This document shows, piece after piece, positions 55,544 to 64,000 of a stretch of 64,000 nt of DNA. The stretch is taken from the NCBI GenBank assembly GCA_900314085.1, contig OMTX01000023.1, positions 79,535-143,534 on the forward strand, in the 5' to 3' direction. Under the pieces are notes generated by a model. The model was given only the letters and a program-made list of their open reading frames with translations, had not been told where the DNA came from and made no database searches. How positions within the stretch are numbered: position 1 is the first letter of the stretch; each line of letters starts with the position of its first letter. The position numbers were made by a program, and so were the translations under genes. The DNA is from an uncultured Lachnospiraceae bacterium. Lineage in GTDB: Bacteria > Bacillota > Clostridia > Lachnospirales > Lachnospiraceae.

Positions 55544-55762
55544 ATGAAAAAGAAATTTGCCTGTGAAGTCGACTGCGCTGCCTGCGCTGCAAAGCTCGAG
55601 GATGCCATCAAAAAAGTGGACGGAGTCGAGGACTGCACCATCAACTTCCTGACACAGAAGATGACTCTGACCGCGCCGGACGACCGCTTCGACGAAATTC
55701 TCGAGGCCGTGATCAAAACTGCGAAAAAGGTTGAACCAGACACCGTGATTACAGTGGCCTGA
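55544..55762 (+). CDS. Free-standing heavy-metal-associated (HMA) domain protein
   Basis: 72 residues of one ferredoxin-like HMA domain. The metal ligands are in DCAACAAKLE (Cys11, Cys14); the preceding Asp is characteristic of Zn/Cd-type domains, not copper ones. Usually such a domain is fused to the N-terminus of the ATPase, and here it is a separate gene just before an ATPase that lacks it. GAAAGGAC precedes the ATG. Confidence 0.88.
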   Translation: MKKKFACEVDCAACAAKLEDAIKKVDGVEDCTINFLTQKMTLTAPDDRFDEILEAVIKTAKKVEPDTVITVA

Positions 55763-55847
55763 CGATTTTTTTGAATGCGGTTTACGCAGCTCTTCAGTTG
55801 TTTTGATGAGGCCTGTTTTGATAGGTTCCGCAAAAAGGAGCATCCCC

Positions 55848-57746
55848 ATGACAAAAAAGCAGAAGAAAACCCTGGCCCGCATCATCGCGGTCGGCATCGT
55901 TTTTGCCGTCCTGATGATTCTCGACAAGACGGGGCCGCTCGATGTCCTGCCGCTCTGGGGGAAGTTCCTGCTCTATTTCATCCCCTACCTCGTCATCGGC
56001 TATGACGTCCTGCTCTCATCTTTCAGAAACATTGCCCACGGCAATGTCTTTGACGAGCACTTTCTCATGATGGTGGCAACGCTCGCTGCCTTCGGTCTTT
56101 CCCTGCTCGGGGACGAGGCCTATTCCGAAGCGCTGGCTGTCATGCTCTTCTACCAGACCGGGGAATTTTTCCAGGGGATCGCCGTCGGGAAATCCCGCAA
56201 ATCCATCACGGAAATGATGAGCATCGCCCCGGACACGGCCTTTGTGGAGCGGAACGGAAAGATTGAAGAAATCGACCCGGATGAGATTGCCGTCGGCGAC
56301 ATCCTCGTCGTGAAGGCCGGTGAAAAAATTCCGACAGACGGAAAAGTCATCGAAGGCGAATCCTTCTTAAATACCGCTGCCCTGACCGGAGAATCCGTTC
56401 CCCGGAAGGCAGGCGTCGGAGATGACGTCATCTCCGGCTGCGTGAACGGGGAAGGAACCCTCCGCATCGAGGCGACAAAGGAATATGAAGACTCCACGGT
56501 GGCAAAGATATTAGACCTCGTGGAGAATGCTTCAACCCGGAAAGCGCGGCTTGAAAACTTCATCACCCGCTTTGCAAAGGTCTACACGCCCATCGTCACC
56601 ATCGGCGCCGTCCTCATGGCCGTCCTTCCGCCCCTCTTCGGCATCGCGGACCTGACCTGGGCAGACTCCATCCGAAGAGCCTGCAACTTTCTGATTGTCT
56701 CCTGCCCCTGCGCCCTTGTGATTTCTGTTCCCCTGGGCTTTTTCGGCGGCATCGGAGCCTCCTCGAAGATCGGCGTTCTCGTCAAGGGCAGCAACTACCT
56801 GGAAGCTGCTTCCGAACTTTCCACCATGGTCTTTGACAAGACCGGCACCCTGACGAAGGGCGAATTCAGGGTTCAAAAAGTCCTTCCCGCTGACGGTTTT
56901 GATGAGAATAATCTTTTACATCTGGCGGCCCTCGGCGAAGGATATTCGAATCACCCCATCGCCCGGTCCATCCGGGAAGCGTACGGAAAGGCGGATACGC
57001 TTGACTTCTCCCGCGTTTCCAATACAAAAGAAGAGGCCGGCCACGGCATCTGTGCAAACGTAGACGATAAGCCTCTCCTGCTCGGAAACAGTCCCCTGCT
57101 CTCCGCGCATGGAATTGAAGCCGCAGAATGCAAAGAAAACGGCACGATCATCTATGCAGCATATGACGGAAAGTATGCGGGCTGCATCGTCATCAGCGAC
57201 ACCGTGAAGGACGGCGCACAGGAAGCCATCCGCGAGCTGAAAAATGCCGGCGTGAAGAAGACCGTCATGCTGACAGGCGACCGGGCCGACGCTGCCTCTG
57301 CTGTGGCTCAGGAAATCGGCATCGATGAGGTGAAGAGCGACCTCCTCCCGGCCGACAAGGTAGCTGCCGTGGAAGGCCTGCTCAAAGAAAAGGAAGGAAC
57401 GAATGGAAAACTCGGATTTGTAGGCGACGGCATCAACGACGCGCCTGTCCTCATGCGGGCCGACGTCGGCTTTGCCATGGGGGCCATTGGAAGCGACGCA
57501 GCGATTGAAGCCGCGGACATCGTCCTCATGGATGACGACATTCGAAAAATTCCGAAGGTCATTCGCATCGCCCGACACACCATGCATATCGTACGCGGCA
57601 ATGTGATCTTCGCCATTGCGGTCAAACTCCTGATTCTCGTCCTGTCCGTCTTCGGCCTTGCCTCCATGTGGGCCGCGGTCTTCGGCGACGTGGGCGTGAC
57701 GATGATCTGCGTCCTCGCCTCCATGACAACGCTGCGCGCGAAGTAA
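55848..57746 (+). CDS. cadA: P1B-type heavy-metal-transporting ATPase (Cd/Zn type)
   Basis: 632 residues. SCPCALVISVPLGFFGGIG carries the CPC metal site near residue 285, DKTGTLTKG the phosphorylated aspartate near 330 and GDGINDAP the hinge near 540. MWAAVFGDVGVT in the last membrane helix holds the Asp conserved in Zn/Cd pumps. There is no N-terminal HMA domain; that is encoded by the preceding gene. It exports Zn, Cd or Pb from the cytoplasm. The start is MTKKQKK with AAAGGAG upstream; an earlier frame start would add 15 unlikely residues. Confidence 0.92.
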   Translation: MTKKQKKTLARIIAVGIVFAVLMILDKTGPLDVLPLWGKFLLYFIPYLVIGYDVLLSSFRNIAHGNVFDEHFLMMVATLAAFGLSLLGDEAYSEALAVMLFYQTGEFFQGIAVGKSRKSITEMMSIAPDTAFVERNGKIEEIDPDEIAVGDILVVKAGEKIPTDGKVIEGESFLNTAALTGESVPRKAGVGDDVISGCVNGEGTLRIEATKEYEDSTVAKILDLVENASTRKARLENFITRFAKVYTPIVTIGAVLMAVLPPLFGIADLTWADSIRRACNFLIVSCPCALVISVPLGFFGGIGASSKIGVLVKGSNYLEAASELSTMVFDKTGTLTKGEFRVQKVLPADGFDENNLLHLAALGEGYSNHPIARSIREAYGKADTLDFSRVSNTKEEAGHGICANVDDKPLLLGNSPLLSAHGIEAAECKENGTIIYAAYDGKYAGCIVISDTVKDGAQEAIRELKNAGVKKTVMLTGDRADAASAVAQEIGIDEVKSDLLPADKVAAVEGLLKEKEGTNGKLGFVGDGINDAPVLMRADVGFAMGAIGSDAAIEAADIVLMDDDIRKIPKVIRIARHTMHIVRGNVIFAIAVKLLILVLSVFGLASMWAAVFGDVGVTMICVLASMTTLRAK

Positions 57747-57818
57747 GCAGGAAACTGCTATCATCAAAAGAATTTCATTTCCCGTAAAGCATATTCCATC
57801 TATCTCTCTTTGCCATAG

Positions 57819-57851
57819 AAAAACGCATCCGGAAAATCCGGATGCGTTTTT
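57819..57851. terminator. Bidirectional terminator between cadA and the EF-G-like gene
   Basis: A 15 bp perfect stem around ACGCATCCGGA/TCCGGATGCGT with a three-base loop, flanked by A-run and T-run. It serves the convergent metal ATPase and EF-G-like genes. Confidence 0.85.
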
Positions 57852-57944
57852 GCTGTCTGTTCAACTGTTCAATGTGATAGCTGCCGCGTGGGACAATCAC
57901 TGTCTGCACGGACGAAAAATGCCGTCAGGGCACGACGTCTATAA

Positions 57945-60032
57945 TCACTCTCCTGCCGCCACAAATTCCTTCCGGGCCTCGATTTCCCTGGCCTGCACGT
58001 CGGACGGGCACTGCTGGTACCGGAGGAACTTGAACTCAAACTCGCCGGAGCCGCCGGTCAGGGACCGGAGAGTCTTGCCGTAGCCATAGAGCTCGGCGGA
58101 AGGAATCTCCGCATGGATGGCCTGCCGGCCGCCTTCTACGGAATCCATGCCGAGGACGCGGGCGCGGCGCTTGTTGAGGTCGCCCATGACGTCGCCGGTA
58201 TGAGCATCCTCGCAGGTGACGGTCAGCTCCTCAATGGGTTCGAGGAGGACGGGCTTGGCCTGAAGTACTCCCTGCTTGAAGTCCTCGAGGGCCGCGGTCT
58301 TGAAGGCCATTTCGGACGAATCGACGGGATGGTAGGAACCGTCATAGAGATCCGCGTGGATGCCGACAACGGGATAGCCCGCAAGAGGTCCTGCCTTCAC
58401 CCCTTCCGCGATGCCCTTTTCAACTGCCGGGAAGAAGTTCTTCGGCACATTGCCGCCGACGACGGATTCAGTGAAATTGTACGCCTGGTCGAGATCGCCG
58501 GAGGGTTCAAACGTCATCTTGACGTGGCCGTACTGCCCGTGACCGCCGTTCTGCTTCTTGTATTTGTACTCGCAGTCGGACTTGCCGAGAATCGTTTCCT
58601 TATACGCTACATAGGGCTTTTCCAGGGTGATGTCCACCTTGTAGTCCTCGTGCAGCATTTCCCGGATGATGTCGAGCTGCTGCTCGGAAATTCCCCAGAT
58701 CAGCTGCTGGTGGTTTGCCACATCAACTTCCGTCTTTACGGTGAGGTACTCCTGGCCGATCTTGGCAAGAGCCTGGGCTGCCTTGTCCTCATCGCCCTTC
58801 TTGTCCACCGTATAGCGCAGGCAGGTATAGGGTGTCGGAATGCCGGTCCGGATATATAGAATCGGATTCGCACGGGTTGACAGGGAGTCCGTCGTTCCGG
58901 CCTTCGTGAGTTTTGCAAGAGCGCCAATGTCGCCGGCATGAAGCTCGGTCACTTCCTCGGCCTTTGCCCCGCACATCACGTAAATCTTCCCGATCTTTTC
59001 CTCGATATCCTTGTGGTGATTGAAAAGGAGGTCATCCGTCTTCAGTACACCGGAATTCACCTTGATCAGAGAATACTTACCGACGAAGGGATCGACAATG
59101 GTCTTCCAGATGTAGGCGCTTTTCGGCAGGGAGAAGTTGTAGTCCGCATCAAAGACGTCGTTGGACTTCGCATTGATGCCCTTGCATTCGCGAAGCTCAG
59201 GGCTGGGCAGGTACTTCACAATATCGCCCAGCATCGTATACTGGCCGCGGTCCAGGGTATTGGATCCCATCATGACCGGCACCATCTCGCCTGTATAGAC
59301 CGAAGTCCTGAGCGCCATGCGGATTTCATCCTCGGAGAATTCTTCCCCGTTGAAATACCTGTCCATGAACTCTTCCGATGTCTCCGCAACGGATTCCATC
59401 AGGGCTTCCCGGTACTTGTCCAGATATTCGACACTGTAGTCCGGCACATCGGAATGCTCAACCGTTCCGTCCGCCTTCCACTTCTTTCCCATGCGCTGGA
59501 TGACATTGACATAGCCTGTGAACTCCCCGTTCTCGCGGATCGGCAGATGGAAAGGCGCAATCCGTTTGCCATAGAGGCCTTCGAGGTCTTCGACGACCTG
59601 GCGGTAAGAGGCGTCATCGATATCCATGCAGTCCACAAAGACAAAACGGGGCAGGTGGTACTTTTCGCAGAGATCCCAGGCCCGCTTCGTTCCGGCCTCT
59701 ACACCGTTTTTCCCATTGACAACGATGATGGCGGAATCTGCTGCTGTCAGAGCTTCCGCAACCTCCCCCTGAAAGTCCAGGGAGCCGGGAGTATCCAGAA
59801 TATTGATCTTCGTCTCCCCCCAGACAATCGGAATCACAGACGTCTGGATTGACAGCTTCCTTTTGATTTCCTGCTTGTCAAAGTCGGAAATGGTGTCCCC
59901 CTTCTCAACGGTTCCGTGCCGCTTTGTGAGCCCGGCGAGAAACGCCATGGACTCGGCAAGGGATGTCTTGCCGGATCCCGAATGCCCCAGTAAGGCAACG
60001 TTTCGGATCTTGTCAGTCGTGAATACTTTCAT
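57945..60032 (-). CDS. EF-G-like translation GTPase (FusA2-type) with degenerate G4 motif
   Basis: 695 residues with the five-domain EF-G plan. G1 is GHSGSGKT near residue 16 (EF-G has GHxDxGKT), and G3 is DTPG near 78. The base-specificity motif NKxD is replaced by VDCMD near 132-136. Domain IV shows KKQNGGHGQYGHVKMTFEP and the C-terminal domain is complete. It belongs to the second EF-G family of Clostridia and related bacteria, whose role is not clear; it is not the main fusA, which is normally in the str operon. It has its own promoter and GGGGG upstream of the ATG. Confidence 0.87.
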   Translation of the reverse strand: MKVFTTDKIRNVALLGHSGSGKTSLAESMAFLAGLTKRHGTVEKGDTISDFDKQEIKRKLSIQTSVIPIVWGETKINILDTPGSLDFQGEVAEALTAADSAIIVVNGKNGVEAGTKRAWDLCEKYHLPRFVFVDCMDIDDASYRQVVEDLEGLYGKRIAPFHLPIRENGEFTGYVNVIQRMGKKWKADGTVEHSDVPDYSVEYLDKYREALMESVAETSEEFMDRYFNGEEFSEDEIRMALRTSVYTGEMVPVMMGSNTLDRGQYTMLGDIVKYLPSPELRECKGINAKSNDVFDADYNFSLPKSAYIWKTIVDPFVGKYSLIKVNSGVLKTDDLLFNHHKDIEEKIGKIYVMCGAKAEEVTELHAGDIGALAKLTKAGTTDSLSTRANPILYIRTGIPTPYTCLRYTVDKKGDEDKAAQALAKIGQEYLTVKTEVDVANHQQLIWGISEQQLDIIREMLHEDYKVDITLEKPYVAYKETILGKSDCEYKYKKQNGGHGQYGHVKMTFEPSGDLDQAYNFTESVVGGNVPKNFFPAVEKGIAEGVKAGPLAGYPVVGIHADLYDGSYHPVDSSEMAFKTAALEDFKQGVLQAKPVLLEPIEELTVTCEDAHTGDVMGDLNKRRARVLGMDSVEGGRQAIHAEIPSAELYGYGKTLRSLTGGSGEFEFKFLRYQQCPSDVQAREIEARKEFVAAGE

Positions 60033-60134
60033 GTAGAGCCCCCTAACTATTGATGATTACGAAAATAGTACCCTTACATCTGTGGAAGTTCTTTTCTTCC
60101 CTCTGTATTTCACTGATTGCTCTTATACTGGTAG

Positions 60135-60163
60135 ATTTTACTAAATTCTTGCATTCATTACAA
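60135..60163 (-). promoter_or_regulatory. Sigma-A-type promoter for the EF-G-like gene
   Basis: On the minus strand TTGTAA (60158-60163) and TAAAAT (60135-60140) are 17 bases apart, giving a leader of about 95 bases. Confidence 0.55.
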
Positions 60164-60200
60164 GAAAAATCAGGCATTTTTGCCAAGTGATCTGCCTCCT

Positions 60201-60240
60201 CGTTACTGTTCACGGGGCATAAGCCCCGTAAACAGTAACG
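60201..60240. repeat. 40 nt near-perfect hairpin with ends like the dispersed repeat
   Basis: CGTTACTGTT (60201-60210) pairs fully with AACAGTAACG (60231-60240); after one mismatch ACGGGGC pairs with GCCCCGT around an ATAA loop. There is no T-run, so it is not a normal terminator. Its outer GTTACTGTTCA resembles the GTAACTATTCA end of the ~150 bp repeats. It lies between the divergent EF-G-like and tyrA promoters. Confidence 0.7.
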
Positions 60241-60288
60241 CCTTCTCTCATCCATCACAAACTTTACTGCGTCAAAGCGTGAAAATTC

Positions 60289-60317
60289 TTCGCAAAAACG
60301 AAGAAAAAGGGTATACT
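60289..60317 (+). promoter_or_regulatory. Probable promoter for tyrA-aroA
   Basis: TATACT (60312-60317) with TTCGCA (60289-60294) 17 bases upstream; the -35 is weak. A 7 bp hairpin TTCTTCG/CGAAGAA overlaps the -35 and could be an operator. Confidence 0.5.
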
Positions 60318-60350
60318 GGAACGGCAGTTTTTTGCTGAGGGAAAAAAAGA

Positions 60351-61457
60351 ATGAATACATTAAACTTAAAAAAAGTCGGCTTTCTGGGTTTAGGGCTGAT
60401 TGGCGGCTCCATGGCAAAGGCCATTCATGCAGCCTACCCGGATACGGAAATCATCGCTTCTGCCCATTCTGAGCGCACGGTGGTCGCCGCATTCGCCGAT
60501 CAAATTATTTCGAATGAATCCCCCCTGCCCCTCTCCGCCTTTGCGGATTGCGGACTCATCATCCTCTGCGCCCCGGTGGACGTCAATATCGGCTACATGC
60601 GGGAACTTGCGCGGATTACCGGACCGGAAACCGTGATCACGGATGTCGGCTCGGTAAAGGGCGGCATCATGAAAGCTGCGGAAGAATGCGGCCTTTCTGA
60701 CCGCTTTCTGGGCGGCCACCCCATGGCCGGGAAGGAAAAGGGAGGCTATGAGAACTCCGATCCCCTTATACTGGAAAACGCTTATTATATCCTGACTCCG
60801 ACTGCTTCCTGCAAAACGGGCCTGCTTTCCGATATGACGTCTTTTGTTCAAGCCCTGCACGCCGTCCCCATTGTGATGACGACCGACGGGCACGACAAGG
60901 CGACTGCCGCTGTCTCCCATGTACCTCACATCATCGCTTCCTCCCTGGTGCGCCTCGTGGCGAAAAGCGACGACAGTGACGAGCATATGAAAACCATCGC
61001 TGCCGGCGGCTTCCGGGACATCACCCGCATTGCCTCCAGTGATCCTGCCCTCTGGGAAACCATCTTCCTTGAAAATAGGGAGCAGATCCTGTCTCTCCTA
61101 CCCGGATTTGAAGACGAATTGAAACGCTATGAAGAGGCGCTTCAGGCAAAGGACGGCAGAAAGCTGCGCGAGCTCTTCGCCGACTCCAAGGAATTCCGTG
61201 ATTCCATTGAACTTCGGAAGACCGGTGCTGTCACCTCCGCGTATGAAGTCAATATCGACGTCAAGGACGAGTCCGGCGCAATCGCGAAGGTCTCTACCCT
61301 GCTGGCGGAAAACGGCCTCAGTATCAAGAATATCGGCGTTGTCCACAACCGCGAATTCGAAGACGGCATCCTGCATATCGAATTCTATGAGAATGCCTCT
61401 CTTGAAGAAGCCGCGGATCTTCTCTCCGCAAACGGCTATGTTCTGCACCGCCGGTGA
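60351..61457 (+). CDS. tyrA: Prephenate dehydrogenase with C-terminal ACT domain
   Basis: 368 residues. An NAD(P)-binding start (GLGLIGGSMAKAI, residues 12-24) and the active-site GGHPMAGKEKGG near 120 identify TyrA, which makes 4-hydroxyphenylpyruvate for tyrosine. The last 75 residues form an ACT domain (about 295-365), suggesting feedback control by tyrosine. It is followed 90 bases later by aroA, an aromatic-pathway pair on the plus strand. Confidence 0.94.
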   Translation: MNTLNLKKVGFLGLGLIGGSMAKAIHAAYPDTEIIASAHSERTVVAAFADQIISNESPLPLSAFADCGLIILCAPVDVNIGYMRELARITGPETVITDVGSVKGGIMKAAEECGLSDRFLGGHPMAGKEKGGYENSDPLILENAYYILTPTASCKTGLLSDMTSFVQALHAVPIVMTTDGHDKATAAVSHVPHIIASSLVRLVAKSDDSDEHMKTIAAGGFRDITRIASSDPALWETIFLENREQILSLLPGFEDELKRYEEALQAKDGRKLRELFADSKEFRDSIELRKTGAVTSAYEVNIDVKDESGAIAKVSTLLAENGLSIKNIGVVHNREFEDGILHIEFYENASLEEAADLLSANGYVLHRR

Positions 61458-61546
61458 AATGTAAAAAAAATGGCAGGACGATAGCTGCATTTCTTCTGCA
61501 TGCACTGCAAAACGGATGTTTTTACGATGAGAGGAATGAGCCTGAG

Positions 61547-62905
61547 ATGAACAGAAAATTAACAGGAAAAATCCGGGTTCCCGGTGACAAGTCCATCTCC
61601 CACCGGGCCGTCATGTTCGGCTCCCTTGCCGAAGGAAAGACGGAAATCACGGGCTTTCTGCCAGGCGCTGACTGCCGCTCCACGATTGCCTGCTTCCGGC
61701 AGATGGGAATTGAAATTGAAACGGAAGAGCTCGGTAACGGGCAGATTGGCGACCGTGTGGTCGTACATGGAAAAGGACTGCGAGGATTATCCGTGCCGGC
61801 AGATACGCTCTACACCGGAAATTCCGGCACGACGACACGCATCATCTCCGGCATTCTCGCCGGCCAGTCCTTCGAGAGCCGCCTGACCGGGGACGATTCC
61901 ATCGAAAAGAGGCCGATGAAGCGGGTGATCGAGCCCCTGTCCCTGATGGGCGCCGACATTTCCTCCGAAAAGAATAACGGCTGTGCTCCGATATGCATCC
62001 GGCCGGCTGAGCTTCACGGAATCACTTACCATTCCCCCGTCGCTTCCGCCCAGGTAAAGTCGGCAATTCTGCTCGCCGGGCTTTATGCCGACGGAACGAC
62101 GACCGTCTGCGAACCGGCTCTCTCGAGAAACCATACCGAGCTTATGCTCTCTGCCTTCGGGGCGGATATACGGACCGGAAACGTCAAAGCGGCCGGTCTC
62201 CCGATACAAACTGAAAACAAAGGCGCAAATGAAATCTCCTCCAACACGGGAAACTTTTCCGTGACGATTTCTCCCGGAAATCCCCTGCACGGACAGAAGG
62301 TTGACGTTCCGGGAGACATTTCCTCTGCTGCCTACTTCCTGACAGCAGCCCTGATCACTCCGGGTTCTGACATCGTCATTGAAAACGTGAATATCAATCC
62401 GACGCGGGCAGGCATTCTCAAGGTATACAGGGATATGGGCGGAAAAATTGAGCTTCTGAATGAACGGACAGTGTCCGGCGAGGCCGTCGCCGACCTGCAT
62501 GCAGAGTACTCTTCCCTTTACGGAACGACAGTGGAAGGCGCCATCATTCCCGCCCTCATCGACGAGCTTCCGGTCATTGCCGCAGCTGCCGCCTATGCAG
62601 ACGGAAAAACTGTAGTAAAAGACGCTTCCGAACTGAAAGTAAAGGAGTCAAACCGCATCGATACCGTCACGGAAAATCTCCGGGCCATGGGCGGAAACAT
62701 CACTCCGACAGACGACGGCTTTGTCATAGACGGCGGAGCGCCCCTTCATCCTGCGGAAATCAAAACCTATGATGACCACCGGATTGCCATGTCCTTCTAT
62801 ACGGCCGCCCTGCCGCTCGGAGAGCCCAACATCCTTGACAATCCCGGCTGCGCCGTCATCTCCTATCCGGAATTCTACCGGGATATGGAATCCCTCCTGA
62901 CTTAA
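61547..62905 (+). CDS. aroA: 3-phosphoshikimate 1-carboxyvinyltransferase (EPSP synthase)
   Basis: 452 residues. It joins phosphoenolpyruvate and shikimate-3-phosphate in the shikimate pathway. Signatures are PGDKSISHRAVMFGSLA near residues 11-27, GNSGTTTR near 92-99, RPMKRVIEPL and the C-terminal DDHRIAMSF. Ala in the family's glyphosate-contact region cannot be assessed by eye. The start at MNRKLTGK was chosen because family members begin shortly before the GDKS motif; a GAGG lies 12 bases upstream. Confidence 0.95.
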   Translation: MNRKLTGKIRVPGDKSISHRAVMFGSLAEGKTEITGFLPGADCRSTIACFRQMGIEIETEELGNGQIGDRVVVHGKGLRGLSVPADTLYTGNSGTTTRIISGILAGQSFESRLTGDDSIEKRPMKRVIEPLSLMGADISSEKNNGCAPICIRPAELHGITYHSPVASAQVKSAILLAGLYADGTTTVCEPALSRNHTELMLSAFGADIRTGNVKAAGLPIQTENKGANEISSNTGNFSVTISPGNPLHGQKVDVPGDISSAAYFLTAALITPGSDIVIENVNINPTRAGILKVYRDMGGKIELLNERTVSGEAVADLHAEYSSLYGTTVEGAIIPALIDELPVIAAAAAYADGKTVVKDASELKVKESNRIDTVTENLRAMGGNITPTDDGFVIDGGAPLHPAEIKTYDDHRIAMSFYTAALPLGEPNILDNPGCAVISYPEFYRDMESLLT

Positions 62906-62906
62906 A

Positions 62907-62939
62907 AAGAGAGGCGGTGCCGAAGGCACCGCCTCTCTT
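62907..62939. terminator. Bidirectional terminator between aroA and the SEC-C gene
   Basis: A perfect 15 bp stem, AAGAGAGGCGGTGCC with its complement around a GAA loop. On the minus strand it is followed by TTTTTAAG, so it mainly ends the SEC-C gene, and it also closes the aroA transcript. Confidence 0.85.
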
Positions 62940-62951
62940 GTATTAAAAAAA

Positions 62952-63503
62952 TTAAGCCTCCTGCAAAGCTTTGATTGCCTCGCGCTCCGCTTCCTGGTCC
63001 TTCTTCATGCAGCAGTTCTTGTACTTCTTGCCGCTTCCGCAGGGGCAGGGATCGTTGCGGCCGACCTTCTTTGCCGTCCGACGCAGCGTGTGGGATTTCT
63101 TCTCGGAAAGGTACAGATTGTGCCGTTCTTCCTCAGAATAGATGCTGTCCCACTCGGGAAGATTGTAAAGCCAGTCAGCATCAGCGGCCACCATGTTCTT
63201 ATAAAGCTTTTCCTTATCAAATTTCAGGGAAACAACGGTGTCCTCGTCCATGGTCTCAAGGGGATTTGCCTCTACAAGGGAGTCGTTGATTCCGTCCAGA
63301 AAACCGGTGAAGTTGAAAACGCTCGTATGGTATTTCTCCGCCAGATCCCTGACCGTTCCCTTCACTTCTTCATCGGGATTCTTGAGGAGCTCGGCATAGA
63401 TGCCCTTTTCGATGTCGAAATAATCCTGCCAGAACTTCTTCAGCTCGCCCTGGCCTTTCTTCTCGTCATAGGCCTCGGAAGTCCATTTCTCATATAATGT
63501 CAT
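62952..63503 (-). CDS. SEC-C metal-binding motif protein
   Basis: 183 residues. The C-terminal part carries the zinc-binding SEC-C motif [16 protein letters not shown] near 148-163, as at the end of SecA. The rest is helical and acidic with no SecA ATPase parts, so it is a stand-alone SEC-C protein, a common Clostridia type of unknown role. It ends at a strong terminator. Confidence 0.87.
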   Translation of the reverse strand: MTLYEKWTSEAYDEKKGQGELKKFWQDYFDIEKGIYAELLKNPDEEVKGTVRDLAEKYHTSVFNFTGFLDGINDSLVEANPLETMDEDTVVSLKFDKEKLYKNMVAADADWLYNLPEWDSIYSEEERHNLYLSEKKSHTLRRTAKKVGRNDPCPCGSGKKYKNCCMKKDQEAEREAIKALQEA

Positions 63504-63686
63504 TTGAATTCATCCTCATTTCTGATATAGTAGGTGCGTTGCATCTGCGGTCAGCTTCAACGTCTGGCAGACCCGATAGAAGAAATTTTCGCCCCTAAAA
63601 GGACTGCTGAATAGAAACAAATTTTCGCAGACCGAATATTTATAGCACAATACAAGCCTGTTTTCAAGGCTTTGCGGAGGTTCCCC

Positions 63687-63983
63687 ATGAAAGAAAAAAT
63701 CAGAAGAATTGCAGCATTGCTCGGAGTGATCGTCCTCATCGGCCTCTACGCAGCCACCATCGTCATCGCCCTGTCCGGAAGTGAAAACTGGTCGAAGTGG
63801 CTGATGGTTTCCATTGCCCTGACTGTCATTGTACCCGTCATCATCTATGTTCTCTCCATCTTCCTCCGCGGCGGTTCCGAGGACACCCTGACGCGGGCAC
63901 TCCGGAACCACGCACCCGAAGACAAGCGGGACCGAAACTCGACGGATTTCAAGGATGACAGTGAAACAGATGGCAAACAGTAA
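63687..63983 (+). CDS. Small membrane protein, function unknown
   Basis: 98 residues: a basic start, two membrane helices (about 7-27 and 37-60) and a polar, charged C-terminal tail rich in Asp, Arg and Lys. GGAGG lies six bases before the ATG used. I do not recognise a family. It is transcribed away from the SEC-C gene and ends 17 bases before the window edge. Confidence 0.75.
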   Translation: MKEKIRRIAALLGVIVLIGLYAATIVIALSGSENWSKWLMVSIALTVIVPVIIYVLSIFLRGGSEDTLTRALRNHAPEDKRDRNSTDFKDDSETDGKQ

Positions 63984-64000
63984 GCTTGCATATGCATGCG

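Noticed and set aside
63605..63614. TGCTGAATAG, identical to the end of the dispersed repeat
   Set aside because: Only ten bases match and no partner stem or internal arm is nearby, so chance cannot be excluded.

Overview
The window looks like a chromosomal stretch from a Clostridia-class Bacillota, most likely a member of the Lachnospiraceae. The basis is gene content and order: mreB-mreC-mreD-pbp2-minC-rodA-mgsA, miaA-mutL-mutS, phoH-(pgpH-like)-ybeY, alr-nnr-coiled coil-rex, a free-standing leuS, a SpoVB-type flippase and a Rex-controlled redox regulator. By eye the base composition is slightly GC-rich. No rRNA, tRNA, CRISPR array, phage or insertion sequence was seen. Most of 1-51 kb is on the minus strand, so gene order below follows decreasing coordinates.

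Layout: (1) 1-2.2 kb is a two-gene nitrogenase-like cluster (an iron-protein homologue and a truncated component-1 homologue) cut by the left edge. (2) 2.3-11 kb is the rod-shape and cell-wall operon, from mreB down to a lipoprotein D,D-carboxypeptidase; minD and minE are missing between minC and rodA, and MgsA lacks two catalytic residues. (3) 11-18.3 kb has the YnbB-like PLP enzyme, MiaA, MutL and MutS. (4) 18.3-29.7 kb has two FAD proteins, a flippase, a DUF3048 protein, YbeY, a degenerate PgpH-like membrane protein, PhoH, pyrimidine-nucleoside phosphorylase and a zinc-ribbon/TPR protein. (5) 29.7-43 kb has FtsK, GlgA, YebC, a CBS-domain membrane protein, Alr, Nnr, a coiled-coil protein, Rex and an ABC-F protein. 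(6) 43-51 kb has Icd, LeuS, YlmH, Tex, a histidine phosphatase and a Dabb protein. (7) 51-64 kb is a mixed-strand region with glutathione peroxidase, MATE and MFS transporters, a CadC/HMA/P-type ATPase metal-efflux unit, an EF-G-like GTPase, TyrA-AroA, a SEC-C protein and a small membrane protein.

The most unusual signal is not a gene. Two copies of a ~150 bp element (34224-34375 and 40867-41020) carry terminal inverted repeats and three internal hairpins. Two arms are nearly identical between copies. The third arm has diverged in sequence while keeping its base pairing, which is compensatory covariation. The copies sit in opposite orientation relative to their downstream genes, and one forms the start of the rex leader, beginning at the predicted transcription start under a near-perfect Rex box. 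A 40 nt hairpin at 60201-60240 has similar ends and may be a minimal relative.

Other points worth attention are the nitrogenase-like pair with a terminator-like hairpin directly in front of it, the MgsA active-site substitutions, the loss of minDE, the HD-less PgpH-like protein, and an EF-G-like GTPase with a degenerate NKxD motif. Non-coding stretches above about 300 bases are 51053-51448 (a possible small ORF and a bidirectional terminator), 51992-52322 (a peroxidase promoter and leader hairpin, otherwise nothing recognised) and 60033-60350 (two promoters and the 40 nt hairpin).
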